Below, piece after piece: positions 10,180 to 18,420 of a DNA stretch of 64,000 nt. How positions within the stretch are numbered: position 1 is the first letter of the stretch; each line of letters begins with the position of its first letter. The stretch covers positions 2,232,001 to 2,296,000 of the forward strand of contig NC_008577.1 in NCBI RefSeq assembly GCF_000203935.1, written 5' to 3'. The stretch is from Shewanella sp. ANA-3. GTDB lineage: Bacteria; Pseudomonadota; Gammaproteobacteria; Enterobacterales; Shewanellaceae. The position numbers and the translations under genes were made by a program. The notes beneath the pieces were generated by a model. The model searched no databases. It saw only the letters and a program-made list of their open reading frames with translations, and was not told the DNA's origin.

Positions 10180-10206
10180 AAAAGCGCCTATAGGGCGCTT
10201 TTTTTG
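10180..10206 (+). terminator. Rho-independent terminator after rplY
   Basis: An AAAAGCGCC / GGGCGCTTTT stem with a short TATA loop followed by a T run, about 20 bases after the rplY stop. It also separates rplY from the convergent tamB end. Confidence 0.93.
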
Positions 10207-10271
10207 TGGCTGTTTTTTAACGAACAAGAACATAAAATTATCCCCGCGCAACCTAACTACGCGGGGGAGCA

Positions 10272-13200
10272 TCACTTGATATTGAAGTTGTAATAGATAT
10301 CGAGGGATTGGCCTAAGGTACCTGATACCGTTTCCAGATAGAGTTGCGATAACAGGTAGTATCTGACCGTCATCTCATAGCCTGGGTTAAATACCCCAAC
10401 ACCATATTTCACCATCAGGTTATCACCGATAAAGCCACTGATCGCCACGCGGCCCTCATCGTTGGTGTCCAGTTGTACGTTAGAGAAGCCAAACTCTTCA
10501 ATAATCCCAGTGGCGGTACTGCCAATGTTATTGATGGCGCCACCGCCGCCGACCTGTGAACCTAAGCCCAGCGCCGCTCCCATCATCAACGAATTGTTCT
10601 GCTCGTTATTGCTGCTGTTAAAGCCGCTGCCTTTGATAATGTAAGACAGGATCTCTGCTTGCTCCTTAGCAGGGTTAGAGAACAGGGTTACCACTGGGCG
10701 GGCGGGCGTGCCCGTGACACGGACACCCGCGACTAGATCTTCACTCTTAATTTCACGAATAGCTTCGATATTTAAGTTAGGCACGGATGTCGGGCCGACA
10801 AACTGCACTTCACCGGTACGGATTTTCAGGGTTTGTCCCATAAACTTATAGCTGCCTTGTTTGACTTTAATATCGCCAAATAGCAGTGGTGGGCGGAACG
10901 CCTGTTGCTGCAGTTTTAAGGTTCCTTGCAGTTTACCTTTAAGGCCCATGCCATCGACTTTTAAGTCGTTACCGACATTAATGTTTAGATCCGCCACAAT
11001 GGCATAGGGGCTAGCTTTAGGTTGCGCCGCGGCAATCGAGTCATCGAAGACCACATCTTCCGACAGGGCAACACCGCCTTCAGCGAGTTGGACGATTTTG
11101 ATATTACCGGAAGGCACATCGACAACCCCTTTGAGTTCGAGCTGTTGACTGCTAAAGGCGATGGTGAGATCGGGCGAGACATCAAGTAGCGTAAGTGGCG
11201 GTTGGATCACGGCTAATTTGTCGCCCTTAATTGCAAGCTCGCCACTGAATTGGCCCTGAGGCCAGCGCATATCACCCGTAACACGCCCCAAACCATTGCC
11301 CATCATCCAGCGGCCTTTGAGGGATGCCTGTTGACCGCCCAAGTCCATCGACATGTCGATTTTATTGATAAGCGTAGGGTTGGCCGTCAATGCGAGGGCG
11401 CCTTGGGTTAAGGACACATTGCCCGACACTTCTGGCGCATCCAAGGTGCCAGCAAAGTTTAATCTGCTGGTGAGCAAGCCTTCGAGAGTATTGAGCTGCG
11501 GGAAAAACTCACCTAAAGGTTGCAGGTTAATTTGCTTGATATTGGCGTAACCCGACAAGGTTCTGTCCGGCGTTACGTTGACCGTGACCTCACTCTGCCA
11601 ACTGGCGACATCTTCCGATTCAAAGCTAATTGACGAGAGGAGTCGTTTAGCGTCTAAGTTAGCTTTGAAATCAAGTTGTTGATAATTAATGGTGACTTCA
11701 CGGTTTTTGGCTCGTTTAAGCTTGATGCTACCGGGAGTAAAATTAAAGTCGACATTGGCCGTGGGTTTACGTCCCGCCGCCCAAGCAAAATTTGCCAACA
11801 GTGAAGAACTGCCATCCCACTGCATATTGTTGGGTAATACAGGCACTAATAGCTTGCCTAGATTGCCCGCATAACTGAGCTGAGCCTCGCCAGTTTTGCC
11901 AATAGTCACTTGATTATCGAGGCAAACCTTACTGTTGGGATTCACTAGACAGAAGGGGCTGATATTGCCTTTGGACTTATTTTGATCCCAGCCGACAAGA
12001 ATATCCTTATCTATCTCCCAACGTCCGACGGGGGTTGCCAAGTTGATTTTATTCACCTGCGCCTGCAGTTGGGATTTTTTCATATCGTATTGGCTAGTGA
12101 CGCCAAGCTCGAGCCCAAGATCCCCTGTGGCGCTGAGAGTCAATTTTTGGTTTTGAATATCGCCTTTACTGCCCAAGGTCACGGTATCTAAACTCTGTGA
12201 GCCAAGTTGCAGTGCCTTTGACTTGAGTGATAGGGCAAACTCATGGGCATCCAAAGGCTTATAGTAAGCCTTGAGTGTTGACTCCCTGAGCTTAATATTT
12301 TGATGCACCAGATCGACCAGTTGCGCGGTTAACTCGACTTGTGGATGTTTCTCTTCCCCAGTGACATTGATATCGGCCTGCAATTGACCACTGGCCTGGG
12401 GCAACCATAAACCGAAATCGGGGACTTGCAGTTTACCCTCAAGGTTCCAGGTTTTGTTGGTTTCGCCCGCTAAGGTTAAGGTGGAACCCAATACCTTGGC
12501 ATTGACACCTTTGGCGCTGATATACAGTTTATCGTTGATGCTGACATCGGCTGTGATATCAAACGGATAACCCTGCATTGTGCCTGACAGTTGGGTGTCC
12601 GTTAGAGCCACTTGCCACTGTTTATCTAACAGGCGCCCGGTGGTCTGCAATTGGCCCGAGATTAAACTGTTTGGCAAGCTGCTCGTTGCACTTGCACTTG
12701 CACTTGCACTTGCACTTGTAGTTGTAGTTGCTTTTGCATTTGTAGTTGCAGCTGCAGTTGTTGTCGCAGGAGCGGGAGCATTTGTTATTGCTGGCGCTGG
12801 CTTATCGGTATTTGTGCTCGGTGCTTTAGCGTCCTTTGTAGGTGTTGATTCTGGAGTCTGTGCAGTTTCCGGCAGTGTGATTTCCTGTAATTTCAGATTA
12901 TCGAGCAATACCTTGGCTTTCCAAGTGATCGCCTTAGCGTAATCTAGCTCACCAGTCACATCGACCGAACCTAGTTCGCCCTTCGCAGTAAACTGCTTAA
13001 TATCGAGCTTTGCACCCTGATGATGAAGCTCACTGCTAATGGCTAACACTTTATGGAAAGGTGTGATGACATTTCCATTGAGCGTCGCGGCCTGTTGAGT
13101 GAGGGAGCCTTGGCTGTCGAGATTGAGGTCGCTCACAAGATACTCGGCATGTTGCAGCGGCCACTGTGCGCGGACTTTTTCCAGTTTCACCTTGTAGGGC

Positions 13201-14621
13201 AGCGTGGGATCTTTGAGGGTCAATTGTCCATTGAGACTAAAATCCACATCCCCTTTGGCAAGGGCGTGGATCCCCAGTTGTCCGACGCTTTGGCTAAGGG
13301 TTAGGCTTAATTGTTGATGGGTCAGTTCTGGCAACTCGGCAACCTGAGTGACATTGGCCTGAACCTCAAGCGCGAGCGGATAGTCCTGTTCGAGGGCGAG
13401 TTGACCCACCACAGACACTTCGCCATAACTATGGGCAAGCAGCAGTTTTTCTAGAGTTAACTGATACTTGGCAAATTGACCTTGAAGCTCAATATGACTA
13501 AATAGATCTTCGCGCGGACCAATCTGTAAACGGCTGTTGTCTAAACTGAGGTGCTTGACATCCACCGGGAAAGGCATAAAAACCTGTGGTAAATGGGCAA
13601 GTGCCCATTCCTCTGTAGATGCTTGCTTATCGGCGTTTTCATCCGTTTGTTTATCTGCTTGAGGATTTGCGGCAGTTTCCGTAGAAGGTTTCTTTTCGAC
13701 AATTGGCTTGTCCGCTGAAGCTTTAGCACTTGCAGTCGCCACTGTGGTTGTTGATTTTTCGGTCTCAGGCTGAGTTGTCGCCGCTGCGGTCGTGGTTTTT
13801 GCCGCTGCAGTTGCAGCTGTCTCGGCTGCCTTGGTGTCAGTGACTTGTGTGCCTGTGATTTGAGTGTCAGTGGCTTGAGTACCTGTAGCTTGAGTGCCTG
13901 CGCCTTGAGGATCTGTGTCTGGCGCAGGACTGTCGTCGGTTGGAATTAACACGGCCAAGCCTTCACTGCTAAGCTGCTCGACCGTCAGTCCTTCGGCAAA
14001 CCAAGTTGCAGCGGTCTGAATATGATTTGCCGAAAAGCGCATCTTATCGACCGCAATATTGATGTTGTTCAGTTCGGCGCTGTCGAGCTTTATGCCAAAG
14101 GGCAGAACCAGTTCACTCGGCTGATCATTTTCGGGGGTAACGTCTGCTTCAGTGGAACCTGAGCTTAAGGCCTCGGTATCGATATTGACATCGATTTGGC
14201 TCGCCGTTAAGGCATTCACGCACAGCTGCTTTTGTAGCAGACAAGTGGGTTGCCATGCCAAATGTAAATCCTTGAGCTCGACCTTAATCCCATCCATCGA
14301 CCAACTGGCGTGGGCTAAGGTGAGATCTTTATTTAACGAGCCAGAGGTGTAGGTGAGCGCCAGATCGGGCACAAACTTATCGGCTAAACCCACCGTTATC
14401 CGCGAGCCAATTTCAGTCCCGAGCAGTAATGCCGTTAACACCAAAAGACTTAAGGGAACGTAAACAATAATCCGCGTGCAGAGTTTAAATATTTGCCAAA
14501 TGCGCAGCTTAAGTGTTTTGGGCTGCACACACGTTGGATTTTGTTCCAAAGACAATTGCTCAGGGATTTGATTCTCTTGTTGAGCCGTTGCATTAGGCTC
14601 ATGAATAGGGGGCTTGCTCAT
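10272..14621 (-). CDS. tamB: Translocation and assembly module subunit TamB
   Basis: Very large AsmA-like protein anchored in the inner membrane by one N-terminal helix (IIVYVPLSLLVLTALLLGTEI) and spanning the periplasm; with TamA it helps outer-membrane protein insertion and phospholipid transport. The C-terminal DUF490/TamB domain is clear (VSGTLGQSLDIYYNFNIK at the end, preceded by the GEVQFVGPTSVPNLNIEA region). The start is the ATG at 14621, which overlaps the tamA stop as ATGA and follows GGGGACAG, giving 1449 residues; a longer frame to 14654 runs into tamA. The protein is longer than E. coli TamB (about 1260) because of two low-complexity Thr/Ala/Ser-rich inserts, encoded near 13690-13910 and 12680-12850. 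Confidence 0.95.
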   Translation of the reverse strand: MSKPPIHEPNATAQQENQIPEQLSLEQNPTCVQPKTLKLRIWQIFKLCTRIIVYVPLSLLVLTALLLGTEIGSRITVGLADKFVPDLALTYTSGSLNKDLTLAHASWSMDGIKVELKDLHLAWQPTCLLQKQLCVNALTASQIDVNIDTEALSSGSTEADVTPENDQPSELVLPFGIKLDSAELNNINIAVDKMRFSANHIQTAATWFAEGLTVEQLSSEGLAVLIPTDDSPAPDTDPQGAGTQATGTQATDTQITGTQVTDTKAAETAATAAAKTTTAAATTQPETEKSTTTVATASAKASADKPIVEKKPSTETAANPQADKQTDENADKQASTEEWALAHLPQVFMPFPVDVKHLSLDNSRLQIGPREDLFSHIELQGQFAKYQLTLEKLLLAHSYGEVSVVGQLALEQDYPLALEVQANVTQVAELPELTHQQLSLTLSQSVGQLGIHALAKGDVDFSLNGQLTLKDPTLPYKVKLEKVRAQWPLQHAEYLVSDLNLDSQGSLTQQAATLNGNVITPFHKVLAISSELHHQGAKLDIKQFTAKGELGSVDVTGELDYAKAITWKAKVLLDNLKLQEITLPETAQTPESTPTKDAKAPSTNTDKPAPAITNAPAPATTTAAATTNAKATTTTSASASASASATSSLPNSLISGQLQTTGRLLDKQWQVALTDTQLSGTMQGYPFDITADVSINDKLYISAKGVNAKVLGSTLTLAGETNKTWNLEGKLQVPDFGLWLPQASGQLQADINVTGEEKHPQVELTAQLVDLVHQNIKLRESTLKAYYKPLDAHEFALSLKSKALQLGSQSLDTVTLGSKGDIQNQKLTLSATGDLGLELGVTSQYDMKKSQLQAQVNKINLATPVGRWEIDKDILVGWDQNKSKGNISPFCLVNPNSKVCLDNQVTIGKTGEAQLSYAGNLGKLLVPVLPNNMQWDGSSSLLANFAWAAGRKPTANVDFNFTPGSIKLKRAKNREVTINYQQLDFKANLDAKRLLSSISFESEDVASWQSEVTVNVTPDRTLSGYANIKQINLQPLGEFFPQLNTLEGLLTSRLNFAGTLDAPEVSGNVSLTQGALALTANPTLINKIDMSMDLGGQQASLKGRWMMGNGLGRVTGDMRWPQGQFSGELAIKGDKLAVIQPPLTLLDVSPDLTIAFSSQQLELKGVVDVPSGNIKIVQLAEGGVALSEDVVFDDSIAAAQPKASPYAIVADLNINVGNDLKVDGMGLKGKLQGTLKLQQQAFRPPLLFGDIKVKQGSYKFMGQTLKIRTGEVQFVGPTSVPNLNIEAIREIKSEDLVAGVRVTGTPARPVVTLFSNPAKEQAEILSYIIKGSGFNSSNNEQNNSLMMGAALGLGSQVGGGGAINNIGSTATGIIEEFGFSNVQLDTNDEGRVAISGFIGDNLMVKYGVGVFNPGYEMTVRYYLLSQLYLETVSGTLGQSLDIYYNFNIK
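12686..12727 (-). repeat. Hexanucleotide microsatellite inside tamB
   Basis: Five perfect copies of TTGCAC (12686-12715) followed by two of TTGTAG (12716-12727). On the coding strand this reads as a Ser-Ala run within a Thr/Ala-rich insert. Because the unit is 6 bases, copy-number change would alter length without shifting frame. Confidence 0.9.
13842..13905 (-). repeat. 15-bp coding repeats in tamB
   Basis: Four imperfect 15-bp units encode the pentapeptides (G/D)TQ(A/I/V)T in tandem, ahead of a Thr/Ala/Lys-rich stretch. The repeats are in frame and lie in the first low-complexity insert of TamB. Boundaries are approximate. Confidence 0.7.
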
Positions 14622-16501
14622 AGCTCTGTCCCCATGGTTAAGTGAATGCGCCATGAACGGTCAATGGTGTCTGTCTCTTTCAAACCAACCCCTAAATCTA
14701 ACTTAATTGGGCCAATGGGGGAGATCCAATGGATACCACCACCCACTGAGACTACGGGTTCAAACTGATTGTTATCAAAGGCGTTACCCGCATCCACAAA
14801 GGTGGCAACACGCCAAGTCGGGGTGACGTAATATTGATATTCCAAACTGCCAACCATGAGATAACGACCACCGATAACTTCACGATTGACTTTGCCATCG
14901 GCATCGATGTAATCGAGATAAGGCCCAAGTTCTTGATAGCCATAACCACGTATGGTTTGGTCGCCACCGGCAAAATAGCGCAGTGATGGTGGAATAAAGG
15001 CCAGCTCATTTTCATTGGCTAAGTTGGCGGCGAGATCCATACGCGCCACGATTCTGTGGTTATCAAAAAAGGTGTCAATCCACTTAAACTTGGCCTGTAA
15101 GCGGGCAAGGCGTGTCTCGGAGCCAAGATAAGGATCGGCATAATCTAAGCTATACATTTGCCTGAAACCAGACTTAGGATCGAGTGAGTTATCCCCACGG
15201 GTCGTTTTAGAAAAGTTAATCCCCGCCAGATAAAAACTGGGGCTGTAATCGGTATCGGACTGAGTATATTCCTCGCGAATCGCATCGAGGGAATAGGTCA
15301 TCAGCCATTGATTATCCAAGCGTTGCTGCCTGAGTAGTCCGAGCAAATACTTAGTCGATTCCAGTTGTCCCGTGTTACGAAAATCGCGGTTCTCGGGCTC
15401 GTAAATCTGGGTCACCCCGTATTTATCCCGCAGCAAGCCTAGGCGAATTTTGAGTTGATCGTCTAAGGGATGAGTCAGCGGAATCGTATAAGTGGTTAAA
15501 AACTTAGGCCTGTCAGGCGACCACTCCAAACTGGTTTCTTGGGAGTGACCGTATTTATTGATTTGTGGCGTACGCCAAGTGACCCGTACTCGCGGATCGA
15601 AGGTTTTATCTGCGCTTTGACCTATGTCGCCACCGAGACCTAATTCAATCGAGTGGCTGGCCTTATTGGTGAGCTCCACCTTGACGGGCAACTGGTTATC
15701 CTTTGCCTGATCTATCTGCGGTATGACCTTGATATTGGCGAAATAGCCCGTATCCAACAATTGGCGGTTTAGAGAGCTGACCCGACGGGTCGAATAGGCC
15801 GCATCTTCTTTGAAAGGGATAAGTTTAGTGAGAATATCCGGCTCTAAGGTGTGTCCCTCAAAGCTTACTTGTCCAAAACGGTAACGTGCGCCTGAATTAA
15901 AATGCAGGCTAATTTGCGCCGTGTTTAAATCGCGGTTGATTTTGATTTGTGACTCGGTGAATTCGCCATCGAAATACCCCCTCGCCAAGGCAAGCGTCAC
16001 CAGTTGGGATTTCACATCGGCATATACCCCATGGTTGAGCGTATCCCCAGGCTTGATATTCACCTCCGCAAGCCACTTATCGAAGGCGCGATCGTCGAGC
16101 ATCTCACCGGAAAAATTAATATCAACCCATTGGATCTTTACCGGTTCGCCCGCTTTGACCGTGAGCTTTAATTCCCATGGGCCTTTTTCTTTTTCGACTA
16201 ACTGTTCTTCCACTTCGCCATGGTAATAGCCCATGGACTCGAGGGCGGTGGAGACATTGTCTTCCACGTTAAATAAGAAGGCTCGGCGCTGCACTTCGGA
16301 GTCGGGCATAGCACCTAAGTGGGCGAGAATATTACGCTTTAGGGCTTCGTCGACCCCGTTCACTGAAAGCGTTAACAAGTTATCGGCGGCCATCGCCCCC
16401 GATGTCACTAAACTCAGGCCAAGTAGCAAATGAAGACGAAAAGATAATGACGTTATTTGCAAGTATCGCTGCACTTTATAATCCCTGTGATGTGAGTTCA
16501 T
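14618..16501 (-). CDS. tamA: Translocation and assembly module outer-membrane protein TamA
   Basis: Omp85-family outer-membrane protein that pairs with TamB. The start is the ATG at 16501 (MNSHHRDYK), preferred over a TTG at 16528 that lacks a ribosome site; this gives 627 residues. A signal peptide (LHLLLGLSLVTSGAMAADN) is followed by three POTRA-like domains (to about residue 300) and a C-terminal barrel. The Omp85 motif RYFAGGDQTIRGYGYQELGP is clear, as is the end block GGGIHWISPIGPIKLDLGVG. The stop overlaps the tamB start (ATGA), so the two are translationally coupled. Confidence 0.96.
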   Translation of the reverse strand: MNSHHRDYKVQRYLQITSLSFRLHLLLGLSLVTSGAMAADNLLTLSVNGVDEALKRNILAHLGAMPDSEVQRRAFLFNVEDNVSTALESMGYYHGEVEEQLVEKEKGPWELKLTVKAGEPVKIQWVDINFSGEMLDDRAFDKWLAEVNIKPGDTLNHGVYADVKSQLVTLALARGYFDGEFTESQIKINRDLNTAQISLHFNSGARYRFGQVSFEGHTLEPDILTKLIPFKEDAAYSTRRVSSLNRQLLDTGYFANIKVIPQIDQAKDNQLPVKVELTNKASHSIELGLGGDIGQSADKTFDPRVRVTWRTPQINKYGHSQETSLEWSPDRPKFLTTYTIPLTHPLDDQLKIRLGLLRDKYGVTQIYEPENRDFRNTGQLESTKYLLGLLRQQRLDNQWLMTYSLDAIREEYTQSDTDYSPSFYLAGINFSKTTRGDNSLDPKSGFRQMYSLDYADPYLGSETRLARLQAKFKWIDTFFDNHRIVARMDLAANLANENELAFIPPSLRYFAGGDQTIRGYGYQELGPYLDYIDADGKVNREVIGGRYLMVGSLEYQYYVTPTWRVATFVDAGNAFDNNQFEPVVSVGGGIHWISPIGPIKLDLGVGLKETDTIDRSWRIHLTMGTEL

Positions 16502-16594
16502 TGTCGCCAGAATAGCCGCAACAGGCAAGGAGATGATTGAAATTAGTCATTGAAATGGTTACAAAGGACGTTACTGTTTAAGGGGATGTAAATA

Positions 16595-17626
16595 ATGAAA
16601 ATAAAATTAGCCACCTTTAGTTTAATTCTCTCGAGTGCACTTTTTATGTCACAAAATACCCAAGCGAATGAAAAACCTTTTGCCATTGCGATCCACGGTG
16701 GCGCTGGCACGATTTCTAAGGCCAACCTCACGCCAGAGCTGCGTCAGGCCTACAAAGACAAGCTCAAAGAAGCCGTCGACAAAGGCTCAAAAGTGCTTGA
16801 GCAGGGCGGTGATAGCTTAGTCGCGGTGCAAACCGCTATCAATGTATTAGAAAACAGCCCGCTGTTTAACGCCGGTGTCGGTTCGGTTTACACCTATGAT
16901 GGCGGCCACGAGTTAGATGCGTCGATTATGGATGGTAAAACCATGAATGCGGGCGCCGTAGCGGGTGTGCGCCATATCGCTAATCCCATCGATTTGGCCT
17001 TAGCCGTGATGAATAAGTCCGAGCATGTCATGCTGTCGGGCGCAGGCGCCGAGGAGTTTGCCTTAACCCAAGGTTTTAAACTGGTACCTAACAGCCATTT
17101 CGATAGCGATGCCAGTTATCAGCAATTACTCGATGCCAGACAAAAACTGCAGGCGGCTGAAAAATCAGATCAAATTGCGGGTATTGAGATGAAAGATCTC
17201 GATTATAAATTTGGTACCGTTGGAGCTGTCGCCTTAGATAAAAACGGCAACTTAGCGGCGGGGACTTCGACTGGCGGTATGACGGCCAAGCGTTTTGGTC
17301 GCATTGGAGACTCGCCCGTGATTGGGGCTGGCACCTATGCCGAAAACGGCGTTTGCGCTGTGTCGGCCACGGGCCACGGCGAGTTTTTTATTCGCTACCA
17401 AGTGGCGGGCGATATCTGCGCTAAGGTGAAATACCAGCAAAAATCCATTATTCAAGCGGCAGATGAAGTGATTAATCAACGCCTTATCACCGCTGGCGGC
17501 TCTGGTGGTGTGATAGCGGTCGACCACAGGGGCAATATTGCCACGCCATTTAACACCGAAGGCATGTACCGCGCTACCCGTAGTAATGGCGAGCCTGCCC
17601 AAGTGATGATTTGGCAGGACCAATAA
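16595..17626 (+). CDS. iaaA: Isoaspartyl peptidase / L-asparaginase (Ntn hydrolase), exported
   Basis: Plant-type asparaginase that removes isoaspartyl residues from peptides and hydrolyses asparagine. Family blocks: AIHGGAGTI near the mature N-terminus, GDSLVAVQTAINVLENSPLF, ELDASIMDG, and the autocleavage/nucleophile site FGTVGAVALD, where the Thr after FG becomes the N-terminus of the small subunit. GTSTGGMTAKRFGRIGDSP and the GTYAENGVCAVSATGHGE block of the active site follow. A signal peptide (LATFSLILSSALFMSQNTQA) sends it to the periplasm, unlike cytoplasmic E. coli IaaA. AAGGGG lies just before the ATG. It is divergent from tamA. Confidence 0.92.
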   Translation: MKIKLATFSLILSSALFMSQNTQANEKPFAIAIHGGAGTISKANLTPELRQAYKDKLKEAVDKGSKVLEQGGDSLVAVQTAINVLENSPLFNAGVGSVYTYDGGHELDASIMDGKTMNAGAVAGVRHIANPIDLALAVMNKSEHVMLSGAGAEEFALTQGFKLVPNSHFDSDASYQQLLDARQKLQAAEKSDQIAGIEMKDLDYKFGTVGAVALDKNGNLAAGTSTGGMTAKRFGRIGDSPVIGAGTYAENGVCAVSATGHGEFFIRYQVAGDICAKVKYQQKSIIQAADEVINQRLITAGGSGGVIAVDHRGNIATPFNTEGMYRATRSNGEPAQVMIWQDQ

Positions 17627-17638
17627 CCCATATCAATT

Positions 17639-17669
17639 GCCTTAGCGCACGTGAAGTGAGCGCTAAGGC
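17639..17669 (+). terminator. Probable terminator hairpin after iaaA
   Basis: Inverted repeat GCCTTAGCGC (17639-17648) with GCGCTAAGGC (17660-17669) and an 11-base loop, 12 bases past the stop. The T tract after it is weak, so it may act mainly as an RNA-stabilising hairpin. Confidence 0.6.
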
Positions 17670-17875
17670 TCATATCCTCAACGCGTTACCATCACAATGG
17701 GCGTTTTAAGATCCAATTTAGGCCCACTAAATAGCATTTTTGTTCACCCAATATCCATCCGGATAGGCAAATAGATAAGTTCAATCGATATTAATCGCTT
17801 ACTACTTGCGAGATTTTGACTAGACTCAAAGCGTAGGTGTGTTGAGTTGGTAAAGGATAGATTGGGGAGATTGCT

Positions 17876-18292
17876 ATGGATTCAATAAAAATACGCGACC
17901 ATATGGATCGTCAACCCGTATTGCTACGCGCCAATATGTCGCTGGCCACTGCGGTTGAAAAACTGTTAGATAATAACAAGATGGGTGCCGCTGTCGTGGA
18001 TGATAACGGCGATTTAGTGGGCTTTTTATCCCAGCAAGATTGTTTAGCCGTGATGCTAAAGAGCAGTTATCACTGTGATATGACCTCAGTGGTAAAAGAT
18101 TGTATGCGCACCGAAGTCTTGTATGTCGGTCCCGATGACAGTATTTTGCAATTAGCAGAGCAAATGCTTGGCTCTAAACCTAAGATTTATCCCGTGGTCG
18201 AGCAGGGCAAAGTCGTTGGCACCATTAACCGCACCAATGTGCTGCGCGCCATGAATGTGTATATGCAGCAATGTTACTTAGCACCCGCCTAA
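17876..18292 (+). CDS. CBS-domain protein
   Basis: A 138-residue cytoplasmic protein made almost wholly of a CBS pair. First CBS: about 5-60 (IRDHMDRQPVLLRANMSLAT ... MGAAVVDDNGDLVGFLSQQD). Second: about 70-125 (VKDCMRTEVLYVGPDDSILQ ... YPVVEQGKVVGTINRTNVL). Such stand-alone pairs bind adenine nucleotides and often sense energy state; the partner cannot be told from context. It lies alone between iaaA and hrpA with its own upstream region. Confidence 0.9.
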   Translation: MDSIKIRDHMDRQPVLLRANMSLATAVEKLLDNNKMGAAVVDDNGDLVGFLSQQDCLAVMLKSSYHCDMTSVVKDCMRTEVLYVGPDDSILQLAEQMLGSKPKIYPVVEQGKVVGTINRTNVLRAMNVYMQQCYLAPA

Positions 18293-18420
18293 GCTCTAAG
18301 CGCTAAGCCTTTCAAAAGGTGATTAATTTGCCTATTTTTCATCCTTTTGAGGCCAAATTAGTCGTACCAATACGTCACGTTCCTTGCTAGGATCGCTGTT
18401 TTCGATGCTAGCAATGGAAT

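Noticed and set aside
12580..12942. A 120-codon plus-strand frame of Val/Ala-rich sequence
   Set aside because: It is the antisense of a tamB low-complexity insert; its length comes from repeats on the coding strand.
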